64,000 nt of DNA from Alcanivorax limicola. GTDB lineage: Bacteria; Pseudomonadota; Gammaproteobacteria; Pseudomonadales; Alcanivoracaceae. The position numbers and the translations under genes are program-made. The stretch covers positions 434,001 to 498,000 of the forward strand of contig NZ_JAIOUB010000003.1 in assembly GCF_019931215.1 (NCBI RefSeq), given 5' to 3'. The notes under the pieces were generated by a model, which saw nothing but the letters and a program-made list of their open reading frames with translations, had not been told where the DNA came from and did not search any database. Below are positions 1-9,635 of the stretch, in pieces; the first letter of the stretch is position 1; every line of letters starts with the position of its first letter.

Positions 1-363
1 AACGGCGAAGCCATACCCCGGGAACACCTGAATACCCACACGGCGGGACGCCTGCAGGAAGACCTCTACATCGAGACGCTGGGGGAGGCGGTGCACCTGG
101 CGCGCAACGAGTCCGTCGTGAATCGGTTCACAGGACAGCGCGTCTCCCGGTCGGAAGATAATGACTGGGAGGTGCCAGACGGGCATTATTTCATGGTCGG
201 GGACAATCGCGATAACAGCAGCGACAGTCGTATCTGGGGTGCTGTATCCGAAGATCTGATTGTCGGCAAGGCGTTCATGATCTGGATGCACTGGCGTCCG
301 GGGCTTTCCGTGCCGAGTTTTTCCCGCAACGGCGCGATTGACAAGGTGGAGACAGTAGAATGA
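1..363 (+). CDS. lepB: Signal peptidase I, C-terminal part (gene runs off the left edge)
   Basis: Signal peptidase I is the inner-membrane serine/lysine protease that cleaves signal peptides from exported proteins. The reading frame is open from base 1, so the 5' part with the membrane anchor and the catalytic Ser and Lys lies outside the window. The visible 120 residues contain the conserved box E, GDNRDNSSDSR, followed by WGAV, which is diagnostic for this family. The stop codon overlaps the start of the DUF4845 gene as ATGA, so the two are translationally coupled. In many gammaproteobacteria lepB heads the rnc-era-recO cluster, as here. Confidence 0.96.
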   Translation, partial: NGEAIPREHLNTHTAGRLQEDLYIETLGEAVHLARNESVVNRFTGQRVSRSEDNDWEVPDGHYFMVGDNRDNSSDSRIWGAVSEDLIVGKAFMIWMHWRPGLSVPSFSRNGAIDKVETVE

Positions 364-737
364 TAACAAGACCATCGCGTATGCAAGGGCTGTCCATGAT
401 CAGCTGGATGCTCATACTGGTTATTGCTGTGGTGCTGGGCACCGCTGCAATTCGCATCATTCCTGCTTATATGGAATATGGCACCATCAATACAGCCATC
501 AACAATACCATGCAGGATAACCGCATCGGCATGCAGTCTGATCAGGAGATTCGTCAGGCGGTGGGGCGTCGATTCGACATCAACAATGTCAGTTCGATTT
601 CCGCCAATGATGTCGCCATCAGCAAGCAGGGTGGCATGCTGTATGTGTCCATCGATTATGAGGTGCGGGAGTCACTTTTCGGCAATGTCGATCTGGTGAT
701 ATCGTTCCAGAAGGATTACGAGCGAAGCATTCGCTAG
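360..737 (+). CDS. DUF4845 family small membrane protein
   Basis: A 125-residue protein with one hydrophobic segment near the N-terminus (about residues 12-30, ISWMLILVIAVVLGTAAIRI) followed by a short probably periplasmic domain. Its size and its place between lepB and rnc match the DUF4845 family, which has no established function. The start overlaps the lepB stop (ATGA). A role linked to signal peptidase I is only suggested by the constant neighbourhood. Confidence 0.85.
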   Translation: MITRPSRMQGLSMISWMLILVIAVVLGTAAIRIIPAYMEYGTINTAINNTMQDNRIGMQSDQEIRQAVGRRFDINNVSSISANDVAISKQGGMLYVSIDYEVRESLFGNVDLVISFQKDYERSIR

Positions 738-740
738 TGA

Positions 741-807
741 TTGACACGGGGTCACTGATAACAGGATCACTGACTGATGCAAAGCGATCAGTCACGGATA
801 TGCCGTT
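741..807 (+). promoter_or_regulatory. rnc leader with inverted repeat, possible RNase III autoregulation site
   Basis: The 70-base gap upstream of rnc contains the 8-bp inverted repeat TGACTGAT (771-778) and ATCAGTCA (787-794) with an 8-base loop. Just upstream the motif TCACTGA occurs twice with a 15-base period (752 and 767). In E. coli the rnc leader forms a stem-loop that RNase III itself cuts, lowering its own expression. That this hairpin does the same is inference. Confidence 0.4.
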
Positions 808-1515
808 ATGAATGAGCTGGCACTTTCCCGTCTCAGCAATCGTCTGGGTCATGTGTTTTCAGACAGCACTCTGTTGCAGCAGGCCCTGACCCATCGCAGC
901 GCACATCGCCAGCGTAATAATGAGCGTCTGGAGTTTCTGGGCGATGCCCAACTCGGGCAGATTATCGCGCGCTGGCTGTTTGACCATTTCCCTGACGCAT
1001 CCGAAGGCCAGTTGACACGCATGCGTGCCGCACTGGTGCGGGGACAGACACTGGCTGAAGTGGGCCGCGAACTGGACCTGGGCAGCTGCCTGGTGCTCGG
1101 TTCCGGCGAGATGAAAAGTGGTGGCCACCGGCGTGATTCCATTCTGGCAGATACGCTGGAAGCGGTGATTGGCGCTATTGTGCTGGATGCCGGTGCGGAA
1201 GCCTGCCGTGAAAGGGTGCTGGTGTGGTTTGCCAGTCGCTTGACGCAAATATCCCCCCAGAGCAGCGGCAAGGATGCCAAGACACGTCTGCAGGAGCTGT
1301 TGCAGGCGCGGCAGAAGCCGGTGCCGGAGTATGACGTCATGGCCGTGCACGGGCAGGCGCCGAAACAGCAGTTTGAAGTGCGCTGCCAGCTGGCGGCCCA
1401 CGACCAGGCGTTTACCGCCAGCGGCGCCAGCCGTCGTCGGGCCGAGCAGGCGGCGGCAACGCTGGCGCTGACGTGGCTGGAAACCGAATATTCCGAGGAC
1501 AGGCAGAATGACTGA
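808..1515 (+). CDS. rnc: Ribonuclease III
   Basis: RNase III cleaves double-stranded RNA, including the rRNA precursor. The 235-residue length is normal. Residues about 10-155 form the RNase III domain with the signature [13 protein letters not shown] (the usual form is [11 protein letters not shown], so the catalytic Glu and Asp remain while the following residues differ) and the second acidic motif [11 protein letters not shown] double-stranded RNA-binding domain covers about residues 155-230. The gene ends 8 bases inside era, consistent with a coupled rnc-era-recO transcript. No strong ribosome-binding site is visible, and the leader carries a hairpin. Confidence 0.97.
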   Translation: MNELALSRLSNRLGHVFSDSTLLQQALTHRSAHRQRNNERLEFLGDAQLGQIIARWLFDHFPDASEGQLTRMRAALVRGQTLAEVGRELDLGSCLVLGSGEMKSGGHRRDSILADTLEAVIGAIVLDAGAEACRERVLVWFASRLTQISPQSSGKDAKTRLQELLQARQKPVPEYDVMAVHGQAPKQQFEVRCQLAAHDQAFTASGASRRRAEQAAATLALTWLETEYSEDRQND

Positions 1516-2419
1516 CGCAGTATCCACCACGCCCGCTCGCCGTTGCGGGGTAGTCAGCATCATTGGCCGCCCCAACGTGGGTAAATCCACGCTGATGAAT
1601 CACCTGATCGGGCAGAAGATCAGCATCACCTCGCGCAAGCCCCAGACTACCCGCCATCGTATTCATGGCATTCTCACCCGGGATGATTACCAGATCGTGT
1701 TTGCCGACACGCCTGGCATTCACCAGGACGCCCAGCGTGAGTTGAACAAGAGCATGAACAACGCCGCGCTCACGGCACTGGCGGATGTGGACCTGGTCTG
1801 CTTCATGGTCGACAGCACCAAATGGACCGAGGCCGACGAGCATGTGCTGGCACTGCTGGCGCGCGTCGAAGTGCCGGTGATTCTGGTGATCAACAAGATT
1901 GATAATCTGGAAGACAAAGCGGTACTGCTACCGCACATCCAGAAGCTCAGCGCGCAACTCGATTTTGCCGAGGTAGTGCCGGTGTCAGCGCTGGGCGGCC
2001 ATAATCTCGACATGCTTGAAGCGACCATTGCCAAACGGTTGCCGGAAGGCGATTTCTGGTACAGCGAGGACCAGATTACTGATCGCAGCCTGCGCTTCAT
2101 GGCCGCAGAAATGATTCGCGAAAAAGTCTTTCGCCAGCTCGGCGAAGAGCTGCCGCACCAGATCACCGTCGAGGTAGAGCTGTGGGAGGACTCCCCCAAG
2201 GTGACGCATATCGCTGCGGCCATTCTGGTGGAGCGGCGCGGCCAGAAAAAGATCCTGATTGGCGCTGGCGGTGATCGCATCAAGAAGATAGGCACCGAAG
2301 CGCGGCATGACATAGAAGCGCTGATCGACCGCAAGGTAATGCTGCAGCTCTGGGTCAAGATCCGTTCCGGCTGGTCGGATGATTCCCGTGCGCTGCGTTC
2401 GCTGGGTTATGACGACTGA
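1508..2419 (+). CDS. era: GTPase Era
   Basis: Era is an essential GTPase that assists maturation of the 30S subunit near the 3' end of 16S rRNA. All G motifs are visible: G1 GRPNVGKST (about residues 21-29), G3 DTPGIH and G4 NKID. The C-terminal KH RNA-binding domain contains the glycine-rich loop [12 protein letters not shown]. The 303-residue length fits the family. Start ATG overlaps the end of rnc. Confidence 0.98.
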   Translation: MTDAVSTTPARRCGVVSIIGRPNVGKSTLMNHLIGQKISITSRKPQTTRHRIHGILTRDDYQIVFADTPGIHQDAQRELNKSMNNAALTALADVDLVCFMVDSTKWTEADEHVLALLARVEVPVILVINKIDNLEDKAVLLPHIQKLSAQLDFAEVVPVSALGGHNLDMLEATIAKRLPEGDFWYSEDQITDRSLRFMAAEMIREKVFRQLGEELPHQITVEVELWEDSPKVTHIAAAILVERRGQKKILIGAGGDRIKKIGTEARHDIEALIDRKVMLQLWVKIRSGWSDDSRALRSLGYDD

Positions 2420-3083
2420 CGGCGACAGTGGTGGCCTGGAACAGGTCTGGGTGCTGCACACCCGGCCGTATCGTAATACCAGTCTGATTCTCGAATTGTT
2501 CGGTGAGCGCCGTGGGCGCATCGGTGCCGTAGCACGCAGTGGCAGGAAAAATCATCTGTTACAGGCGTTCCGCCCGTTGCGAGCCGACTTCCACGGGCGC
2601 GGAGAATTGCTGACGCTGGGACATTGCGAAGCGGAAGGCCCCGCGCTGCCATTGACCGGGCGCGGATTATTTTGCGGCCTTTACCTCAACGAACTGCTCA
2701 CCCGATTGCTGCATCGCTTCGATCCGCACCCCGAACTGCTCTCACCCTATGTGGTCACGCTGAGTGCGCTGGCGCAGGATGGCGTGCCCCAGGATGTCCT
2801 GCTGCGGCGTTTTGAGCTCACGCTGCTGGACGTGCTCGGATATGGGCTGGCGCTGGAGCAGGACGCAAACGGTGCCCCGGTGCGCGCCGATGGCACCTAT
2901 CAGCTTGATCCCCATCAGGGTCTGCTGCCCGCGCGCGAGGGCTGGCCCGGCAATGACTTGCTGGCTATCGCTGCCGATGCCTGGCACGACAGCGCCAGGC
3001 GTACTGCGCGTCAATTGCTGCGTGCCGCCCTGGCCCCGCATCTGGGCAGCAAACCGCTGATGAGCCGCGAACTGTTTCGTTGA
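2409..3083 (+). CDS. recO: DNA repair protein RecO
   Basis: RecO works with RecF and RecR to load RecA on gapped DNA and anneals single strands. The 224-residue product begins with an OB-fold region ([18 protein letters not shown]) and continues with the helical RecO domain. I chose ATG at 2409, which overlaps the era stop by 11 bases, rather than the upstream in-frame ATG at 2379, because the protein then begins just ahead of the conserved OB-fold. Position directly after era is the classical arrangement. Confidence 0.93.
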   Translation: MTTDGDSGGLEQVWVLHTRPYRNTSLILELFGERRGRIGAVARSGRKNHLLQAFRPLRADFHGRGELLTLGHCEAEGPALPLTGRGLFCGLYLNELLTRLLHRFDPHPELLSPYVVTLSALAQDGVPQDVLLRRFELTLLDVLGYGLALEQDANGAPVRADGTYQLDPHQGLLPAREGWPGNDLLAIAADAWHDSARRTARQLLRAALAPHLGSKPLMSRELFR

Positions 3084-3164
3084 TCCTGTTTCAACTCCGC
3101 ACGACCCGGGGCGCGCTGAGGGTTTATACTTGTGGTACATAAACCGTGTCACAGGGTAATTCAC

Positions 3165-3902
3165 ATGCAACGCGTTCTTCTCGGCGTCAACATCGACCAC
3201 ATAGCCACACTGCGCCAGGCGCGCGGTACGATGTATCCGGAGCCGGTGCAGGCCGCGCTGATCGCGGAACAGGCGGGTGCCGACGGCATTACCGTGCACC
3301 TGCGTGAAGACCGCCGCCATATCAACGACCGGGATGTGGCGCTGCTGATGCAGACCGCGCAGACGCGCATCAATCTGGAGATGGCAGCTACCGAGGAAAT
3401 GGTGGGTATTGCTTGCCGGTTGCGGCCACCGCATTGCTGCCTGGTGCCGGAACGACGGGAAGAACTGACCACCGAAGGTGGCCTCGATGTTGTCGGTAAT
3501 CTCAGCGCAATGAAAGACGTTTGCGCACGCCTCAATGACGCCGGCATCCAGGTATCCCTGTTCATTGACGCCGAGCCCGCCCAGATCGAAGCAGCGGTGG
3601 CGTGCGGTGTCGCCGCTATCGAATTGCACACCGGGCAATATGCCGAGGCGGCCGATGAAACGGAGCGACTCAGCGAGCTGCGTCGTATCCACACCGGGCT
3701 GGATCTGGCCAAGGAAAATGGCTTGATCGTCAACGCCGGGCATGGCCTGCATTATCACAACACGCAGGATATCGCGGCGCTGCCGGGCATCCATGAACTG
3801 AACATCGGCCACGCGATTATTGCGCGGGCGGTGCTCACCGGCCTGGATGAAGCGGTGCGCAGCATGCGCACGTTGATAGATCGCGCGGCGGGCCAGGCAT
3901 GA
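3165..3902 (+). CDS. pdxJ: Pyridoxine 5'-phosphate synthase
   Basis: PdxJ condenses 1-deoxyxylulose 5-phosphate with 3-amino-2-oxopropyl phosphate to make pyridoxine 5'-phosphate, the last ring-closing step of vitamin B6 synthesis. The 245-residue TIM-barrel protein starts with the family signature [13 protein letters not shown] and carries [14 protein letters not shown] and the C-terminal GHAII motif. ATG 3165 is preferred to the in-frame GTG at 3132 because the family begins within a few residues of LGVNIDH. The stop overlaps the acpS start (ATGA). Confidence 0.97.
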   Translation: MQRVLLGVNIDHIATLRQARGTMYPEPVQAALIAEQAGADGITVHLREDRRHINDRDVALLMQTAQTRINLEMAATEEMVGIACRLRPPHCCLVPERREELTTEGGLDVVGNLSAMKDVCARLNDAGIQVSLFIDAEPAQIEAAVACGVAAIELHTGQYAEAADETERLSELRRIHTGLDLAKENGLIVNAGHGLHYHNTQDIAALPGIHELNIGHAIIARAVLTGLDEAVRSMRTLIDRAAGQA

Positions 3903-4282
3903 TTGTCGGCGTCGGCACGGATCTGGTGGCGGTTGCCCGCATGGCCGCTGCCTGTGAGCGCCGTGGCGCCTCGCTGGCGGAGCGGCTGTTGCATGAGGAC
4001 GAGCTGCGTATCTGGGCTGCCCACAAGGACCCGGTGCGCTGGCTGGCGAAGCGCTTCGCTGCCAAGGAAGCCTTGCTGAAGGCGCTGGGCACCGGGCTGC
4101 GTCGGGGGCTGAGCTGGCGTGATATCGCGGTACTGCCGGATGAGCTGGGGCGGCCTGAAGTCTTCTGGTTCGGCGCTGGCGCGGCGCGGCTGGAACACAT
4201 GGGCGGCTGCCGCACCCATGTGTCCATCAGCGATGAGAAGGATTATGTCTTGTCGTTCGCGATAATCGAATCCGGCGCCTGA
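3899..4282 (+). CDS. acpS: Holo-[acyl-carrier-protein] synthase
   Basis: AcpS transfers 4'-phosphopantetheine from CoA to apo-ACP. The 127-residue protein has the typical start [15 protein letters not shown] with the Mg-binding Asp and the second motif [18 protein letters not shown]. It is translationally coupled to pdxJ. Its last 40 bases overlap the 3' end of the convergent gacS-like gene. Confidence 0.97.
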   Translation: MIVGVGTDLVAVARMAAACERRGASLAERLLHEDELRIWAAHKDPVRWLAKRFAAKEALLKALGTGLRRGLSWRDIAVLPDELGRPEVFWFGAGAARLEHMGGCRTHVSISDEKDYVLSFAIIESGA

Positions 4283-7032
4283 GCCTGCAGGGTTTCGATT
4301 TCCATCAACAGGCGGGTTACTGCCTGGTCCCGCGTTTGCGTGTCTGCGCCGGTCTTCAACGCTTCCTCCAACAGGCGCGCCGCGAGTTCAAGCCGGGGTG
4401 CGCCGCAGTAGCGGGTGGCGCCATGCAGTTTGTGCACGCTCTCCAGTAACGCATCCAGGTTCTGCGCTTCGGCCTGGGTGCTGATGCGCGGTGCTTCCTG
4501 GCCCAGACTGTCTATCAGCATGGTGTGCAGCTCCTGCGCCAGCGCAGGGCGGTCCCCGGAACGGGTGAGTGCGAGTGCTGCATCGAACACTGGCGGGGCG
4601 CCCTCGGTCAGCGCAGCCTCCGCTATAGGCCCTTCCGGTTCCTGCGGTGCTGCTGCAGGTTCGACATCCAGTATTTCGGCGGATCGCAGCAGGTTGCCGG
4701 CGGGCGTATTGCGCACCACCCACTTTTCCAGCATGTGGCGCAGATGGCCTTCGTTCACCGGTTTTGACAGGTAGTCGTCCATGCCCGCCTTGAGCAGCGT
4801 CTTGCGCTCGCTGGCCATGGCATGGGCCGTGAGGGCGACGATGGGAGTATGCCGCTTGTCGTGCTCCATGGCGCGGATTTCGCGCGTTGCCTGCAGGCCG
4901 TCCATCTCCGGCATCTGGATATCCATGAATATCAGATCAAACAATTTGTCGGCAAAGGCCGCGACGGCTTCCGCGCCACTGTTGCAGACACATACACGCA
5001 CGCCCATTTCTTCCAGGAAGACCTGGGCCAGCCGCAGGTTGCCGGGGTGATCGTCCACCACCATGACGTCCAGATCCATGGCCGGGCGTCCATCACCGAT
5101 GCGTTGTCCGCGTACCTCCTTTTCCTGACCGCTGAGTTCCAGCAGCGCGTCGTACAGGCGCATGCGCGTGGCCGGCTTGCCGAGCACGCGATTGAGGTGC
5201 TGGAAATCAGGCAGCTGCCGGCTCAGACGGTCGGCCTGGTTGCACAGTACCACCAGCGCGCGCTGATGATCGCCACACAGCTGCGCCACCGTGCGCTTGA
5301 CCAGCGCGTCCTGATCGTGGCCCGGCGGCATGCCGACGATAAATACATTGGCGTCCGGCAAGGCATCCTGATCCAGCAGCGGCAGCAGGGCGTCCAGGGC
5401 CTGCAGGGTGATGACCTCGATGCCCCAGGCGCGCAGCATGTGGTACAGCCCCAGCCGGGCGTGTTCGTTGGGCTCGATCAAGACCGCCGAGGTGCCGCGA
5501 AAGGCGCGGAAGCTGTCGGTGACCGGCGAATGTTCATCGATTTCCACGCGCAGGGTGAACCAGAAGGTGGAGCCGCGTCCGGGGGCGCTCTCCACACCGA
5601 TCTCACCACCCATCTCCTCCACCAGCCGCTTTGAAATCGCCAGCCCGAGGCCGGTGCCGCCCATGCGTCGCACTGAACTCTGGTCCACCTGGGTAAAGGC
5701 GCTGAACAGCTCTTTCTGCATGTCATCGGTAATGCCGCTGCCGGTATCGGTGACCGCCACCTTGATGGTGGCCATATGCTCACGCTCTTCTTCCAGCATG
5801 GCGCGCACCACCACCGAGCCGCGGTCGGTGAACTTGATGGCGTTGTTGACCAGGTTGGTGAGTACCTGACGAATGCGCAACGGATCACTGAGCAATTGCA
5901 GCGGCACATCCGAGTAGATGATGGCGGCCTGTTCCAGGCTTTTTTCCTGAGCCAGCGGGGCCAGCATGGTCTGCACTTCCTCGATCAGATCGTGCAGGTT
6001 GAGCGGCACGCGATCCAGGCTCAGCTTGCCGGCCTCGATTTTCGAGAAATCGAGAATATCGTTGATGATCGACAGCAGGGCCTCGGAAGACTTGCGAATG
6101 GTGCTGAGGTAATCACGCTGGCGCGGGCTCAGGTCGGAGCGTAGCAGCAGACGGGTAAAGCCGATGATGCCATTGAGCGGTGTGCGGATTTCATGGCTCA
6201 TGTTGGCCAGGAATTCAGATTTGATCTGGCTGGCCTTGAGTGCCTGTTTGCGCGCCATGTCCAGCTCGATGTTCTGGATTTCGATGGTTTCCAGCGTCTC
6301 GCGCAGATCTTCAGTGGCCTGATCGACATTCTGTTGCAGTTCGGCCTGTGCTTCATCCAGCGCGGCGGCCATGGCATTGATGGTGCGTTCAAGCTGGCCG
6401 AGCTCGCCACCGGCGCCGGTGTGCACGCGACTGTGCAGTTTGCCCTCACGGATTTTTTGCAGCGTATCGGTGAACGCGGTCATCGGCGCCGTCATCCGGC
6501 GGCTGAAACGCAGCGCCGGGATCAATGCCAGCCCGATAATGGTCAGGGTGCTGAGCACCAGTGTCAGTAGTGTTTCCAGCATTTCAATGCGCTGGCGGGC
6601 GCCGGAGAACTCGATTTCCAGCACTCGCTCAGGTTCGGCTTGCAGTTGGCGGCGCCAGCGCCAGGTGTCCCGGGCGGGCAGGATATGCGTGTCCGGCGCC
6701 AGGCTGCTGAAGGTCAGATCATCGCTGGCCAGCGGGCGCATGCGCGGGCCGGTGTGATACGCCTGATCACCCTGGCGCAGCGTCGCCGCGCGCACGTCCT
6801 GTTCTTCCAATAGCGCTTGCATGACCGTGCGATGGCCGTGCAGATCACTGGCGTCCAGCGCCTGCAGGCGGGCGGCGTAGCTGTCGAGAATCAGGCGATG
6901 CAGGTTATGGGTATTGTCACGAATCTCGCTGAGGCGGCTGGCCAGCACGTAGCCGCCCAGCGTCAGCGCGGCAATGACCACCGGCACCGCCGTGAGCAGC
7001 AGAATACGGGTGCGCAGATTGATATCAGTCAT
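4243..7032 (-). CDS. gacS: Hybrid sensor histidine kinase of the GacS/BarA type
   Basis: GacS/BarA phosphorylates the response regulator GacA/UvrY and so controls the Csr/Rsm small RNAs. The 929-residue protein has two membrane segments (about 9-31 and 155-177) around a periplasmic region, then a HAMP segment, the dimerisation/phosphoacceptor motif [11 protein letters not shown] with His280, the ATPase lobe ([25 protein letters not shown]), a degenerate receiver-like segment (about 500-640) without a recognisable phosphoacceptor Asp, a true receiver with Asp704 in [11 protein letters not shown], and a C-terminal HPt domain with His867 in VHKLHG. This order is characteristic of GacS/BarA. The gene overlaps acpS tail to tail, and a tandem repeat lies directly upstream. 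Confidence 0.9.
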   Translation of the reverse strand: MTDINLRTRILLLTAVPVVIAALTLGGYVLASRLSEIRDNTHNLHRLILDSYAARLQALDASDLHGHRTVMQALLEEQDVRAATLRQGDQAYHTGPRMRPLASDDLTFSSLAPDTHILPARDTWRWRRQLQAEPERVLEIEFSGARQRIEMLETLLTLVLSTLTIIGLALIPALRFSRRMTAPMTAFTDTLQKIREGKLHSRVHTGAGGELGQLERTINAMAAALDEAQAELQQNVDQATEDLRETLETIEIQNIELDMARKQALKASQIKSEFLANMSHEIRTPLNGIIGFTRLLLRSDLSPRQRDYLSTIRKSSEALLSIINDILDFSKIEAGKLSLDRVPLNLHDLIEEVQTMLAPLAQEKSLEQAAIIYSDVPLQLLSDPLRIRQVLTNLVNNAIKFTDRGSVVVRAMLEEEREHMATIKVAVTDTGSGITDDMQKELFSAFTQVDQSSVRRMGGTGLGLAISKRLVEEMGGEIGVESAPGRGSTFWFTLRVEIDEHSPVTDSFRAFRGTSAVLIEPNEHARLGLYHMLRAWGIEVITLQALDALLPLLDQDALPDANVFIVGMPPGHDQDALVKRTVAQLCGDHQRALVVLCNQADRLSRQLPDFQHLNRVLGKPATRMRLYDALLELSGQEKEVRGQRIGDGRPAMDLDVMVVDDHPGNLRLAQVFLEEMGVRVCVCNSGAEAVAAFADKLFDLIFMDIQMPEMDGLQATREIRAMEHDKRHTPIVALTAHAMASERKTLLKAGMDDYLSKPVNEGHLRHMLEKWVVRNTPAGNLLRSAEILDVEPAAAPQEPEGPIAEAALTEGAPPVFDAALALTRSGDRPALAQELHTMLIDSLGQEAPRISTQAEAQNLDALLESVHKLHGATRYCGAPRLELAARLLEEALKTGADTQTRDQAVTRLLMEIETLQAQAPDSIIANDKT

Positions 7033-7037
7033 TGTTG

Positions 7038-7088
7038 TTGTGCTGCATGGTTGTGCCGCATGTTGTGCTGCATGAGCTGTGCCGCATC
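7038..7088. repeat. Imperfect tandem repeat, 25-26 bp x 2, upstream of gacS
   Basis: Four short units lie head to tail: TTGTGCTGCATG (7038), TTGTGCCGCATG (7051), TTGTGCTGCATG (7063) and CTGTGCCGCATC (7077). Because units 1 and 3 match, and units 2 and 4 are similar, the arrangement is best read as two copies of a 25-26 bp unit. The array starts 5 bases upstream of the gacS start codon, so it would be in its leader or promoter. Confidence 0.85.
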
Positions 7089-7167
7089 CAGAGTCTGTCC
7101 CGCATTATGCATGGCCACGCCCGCGGCTTCATCCCCGGCACAGGCAGAGTGCACATTCGTTACGGAC

Positions 7168-7197
7168 CTCGCCGACAGATACCTTGCCGACAGACAC
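7168..7197. repeat. 15-bp tandem repeat x 2 upstream of cysM
   Basis: CTCGCCGACAGATAC (7168-7182) is followed at once by CTTGCCGACAGACAC (7183-7197); 13 of 15 positions match. It lies about 40 bp upstream of the cysM start. Confidence 0.75.
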
Positions 7198-7236
7198 CGC
7201 TAGCGGCGGCGGCCCCGTGTCCCTACAATTGCGCAC

Positions 7237-8142
7237 ATGAGCTACCCAACCATTGAATCAACCGTCGGCAATACCCCCCTGGTGCGGCTGCAGCGCATGC
7301 CCGGTGAGACCAGCAATACCGTGCTGGTGAAGCTCGAGGGTAACAACCCCGCAGGCTCGGTGAAAGATCGCCCGGCGCTGAACATGATCCTCAGGGCCGA
7401 GCAGCGCGGCGAGATTCGCCCCGGTGACAGGCTGATCGAGGCGACCAGCGGGAATACCGGCATCGCCCTGGCGATGGCCGCCGCCATGCGCGGCTATGCC
7501 ATCCGGCTGATCATGCCCGCCAATCAGAGCCAGGAACGCCGGGATGCCATGGCCGCCTACGGCGCTGAACTGGTGTCCGTGAGCAAGGAAGAGGGCATGG
7601 AGGGCGCGCGAGACCTGGCCCAGGCGATGCAGGCCCGTGGCGAGGGCAGGGTGCTGGACCAGTTTGCCAATCCGGACAACCCCTTGGCGCACTATGAAAC
7701 CACGGGGCCGGAGATATGGCGGGATACCGGCGGCCGCATTACTCACTTCATCGCCTCCATGGGCACCACCGGTACCATCATGGGCGTGTCGAAATACCTG
7801 AAGGAGCAGAACCCGGAGATCGAGATCATCGGCCTGCAACCCACCGATGGCGCCCAGATTCCCGGCATCCGTCGTTGGCCGAAAGCGTATTTGCCGAGCA
7901 TTTTCGACGCCAGCCGGGTAGACCGGGTGGTGGACATGAGCCAGCAACTGGCGGAAGAGACCATGCGCCGCCTGGCGCGGGAAGAAGGCATCTGCTGCGG
8001 CGTCTCCTCCGGCGGCTCGGTGGCCGCAGCACTGCAGCTCTCCCGCGAGGTCGAGAATGCCGTGATTGTGGCCGTCATCTGTGACCGGGGGGACCGTTAT
8101 CTCTCCACCGGCGTTTTCAACCGCGATGCCCCTGCGCCCTGA
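7237..8142 (+). CDS. cysM: Cysteine synthase B (O-acetylserine sulfhydrylase)
   Basis: CysM makes cysteine from O-acetylserine with sulfide, or thiosulfate for the B-type enzyme, using pyridoxal phosphate. The 301-residue protein has the PLP lysine Lys43 in NPAGSVKDR, the substrate loop TSGNTGIAL and the phosphate-binding GTTGTIMG. The length, the short C-terminus and the sequence TGPEIWRDTGG favour CysM over CysK. It lies next to rlmD and relA, the same neighbourhood as in Pseudomonas. Confidence 0.94.
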   Translation: MSYPTIESTVGNTPLVRLQRMPGETSNTVLVKLEGNNPAGSVKDRPALNMILRAEQRGEIRPGDRLIEATSGNTGIALAMAAAMRGYAIRLIMPANQSQERRDAMAAYGAELVSVSKEEGMEGARDLAQAMQARGEGRVLDQFANPDNPLAHYETTGPEIWRDTGGRITHFIASMGTTGTIMGVSKYLKEQNPEIEIIGLQPTDGAQIPGIRRWPKAYLPSIFDASRVDRVVDMSQQLAEETMRRLAREEGICCGVSSGGSVAAALQLSREVENAVIVAVICDRGDRYLSTGVFNRDAPAP

Positions 8143-8187
8143 CAGGGTGTGGCGTCGTGCAGTAGCAGGATCAGCATCATGTACCCA

Positions 8188-8223
8188 ACCCCCGGTTTGA
8201 CCCGTACCCCCCTGTTGACGCGG
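8188..8223. repeat. Degenerate 18-bp direct repeat between cysM and rlmD
   Basis: ACCCCCGGTTTGACCCGT (8188-8205) is followed by ACCCCCCTGTTGACGCGG (8206-8223). About 13 of 18 positions match, so this is a weak member of the set of spacer repeats seen in this window and could be chance. Confidence 0.4.
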
Positions 8224-8234
8224 GGGCAGTCCTG

Positions 8235-9572
8235 ATGGGCCGCCGCCGCAGCCGTCGCAAGTCACTGCCCGAGGGCAGCTTTCCCGCCGTCATCGAGGCG
8301 CTCGGCCACGACGGGCGCGGTATCGCCCGTATTGACGGCAAGACCACCTTTATTGCCAATGCCCTGCCCGGCGAAACAGTGCAGTTCCGCTACAGCTGGC
8401 AGCGTCGTCGTTTCGATGAAGGTTATGCCACCGAGGTCAGCAATCCTTCCCCGGATCGCGCCGAGCCGCCGTGCCAGCATGCCGATATCTGTGGCGGCTG
8501 CAGCCTGCAACACATCTCACCGGCAGCGCAGCTGCGCATGAAGCAACAAGTGCTGGCAGAACAATTGCAGCATTTTGGTGGCCTGGCGCCGGAGCAATGG
8601 CTGGCGCCGCTGACCGGACCACTGACCGGCTATCGCGGCAAGGCACGACTCGGGTCGCGCTATGTGGATGCCCGTGAGACCGCCATGGTGGGGTTTCGTG
8701 AGAAGCGCAGTAATTTCATCGCCGATATCAGCCGCTGCGAGGTGCTGGTGCCGGAGGTGGGCGGGGCGCTGATGGCCCTGCGCGAATTACTGAACGGGCT
8801 GGATGCCCGCCGCGATATCCCGCAGATCGAAGTGGCCGCCGGCGATGACGCCGTGGCACTGGTGTTTCGCCATATGCGACCCCTGAGTGCCGCAGACCAG
8901 CAGCAGCTGGTGGATTTCTGCCGCGAGCGCGGCTGGCACTGTTACCTGCAACCGGGCAATGAGTCCACGGTGCATCGCATCTGGCCGGCGGAGGGCGCCT
9001 CACGGCTGCATTTCTCTCACCCTGCCTCGGACATGACCCTGGCGTTCCATCCCAACGATTTCACCCAGGTGAACCGCGAGATCAATCAGCGTATGGTGCC
9101 CCTGGCACTGGATTTGCTTGATGTCGGCGCGCAGCACCGGGTGCTGGATCTGTTCTGCGGCCTGGGCAACTTTACCCTGCCACTGGCACGTCGCGCTGGC
9201 CGGGTCGTGGGTGTCGAGTTGAGCGAGACCATGGTGGAGCGCGGCTACGAGAATGCCCGCCTCAATGGTCTCGAGAATATCGAATTCCATGCCTGGGACC
9301 TGAGCCAGGATATCAGCGGCCAGCACTGGGCCGCGGAGCGCTTTGACCGGGTGCTGATTGATCCGCCGCGCAGCGGCGCCCTTGAAATGGTCCGCCTGAT
9401 GCCCCAGTTCGGGGCGCAGAAACTGGTTTACGTCTCCTGCAATCCGGCCACACTGGCCCGGGATGCCGGCGAACTGAAAGCGCTGGGCTACCAGCTCACC
9501 CGCGCCGGTGTGATGGACATGTTCCCCCACACCACCCACGTGGAGTCCGTGGCGCTCTTTGAGCGGCGCTAG
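8235..9572 (+). CDS. rlmD: 23S rRNA (uracil-1939-C5)-methyltransferase
   Basis: RlmD (RumA) methylates U1939 of 23S rRNA using S-adenosylmethionine. The 445-residue protein has an N-terminal TRAM domain (about 18-75), the iron-sulfur cysteines in CQHADICGGCSLQH, the SAM-binding motif DLFCGLGNFTLPLA, the DPPRSGA motif and the catalytic cysteine in SCNPATLARD. It sits between cysM and relA, a common gammaproteobacterial arrangement. Confidence 0.96.
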   Translation: MGRRRSRRKSLPEGSFPAVIEALGHDGRGIARIDGKTTFIANALPGETVQFRYSWQRRRFDEGYATEVSNPSPDRAEPPCQHADICGGCSLQHISPAAQLRMKQQVLAEQLQHFGGLAPEQWLAPLTGPLTGYRGKARLGSRYVDARETAMVGFREKRSNFIADISRCEVLVPEVGGALMALRELLNGLDARRDIPQIEVAAGDDAVALVFRHMRPLSAADQQQLVDFCRERGWHCYLQPGNESTVHRIWPAEGASRLHFSHPASDMTLAFHPNDFTQVNREINQRMVPLALDLLDVGAQHRVLDLFCGLGNFTLPLARRAGRVVGVELSETMVERGYENARLNGLENIEFHAWDLSQDISGQHWAAERFDRVLIDPPRSGALEMVRLMPQFGAQKLVYVSCNPATLARDAGELKALGYQLTRAGVMDMFPHTTHVESVALFERR

Positions 9573-9635
9573 TTTTCGAGGGCGAGCCGGGCTGACGTCG
9601 TTGGCCTTGCCCGCCTTCAGCAGGGAGTGAACAAC

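Noticed and set aside
4822-5634. 270-residue reading frame opposite gacS
   Set aside because: His- and Gln-rich antisense product with no motif; gacS on the other strand is complete with all catalytic residues.
7038-7088. Repeat upstream of gacS as a CRISPR array
   Set aside because: Units are short and contiguous with no spacers; this is a tandem repeat, not CRISPR. I found no CRISPR or cas gene in the window.
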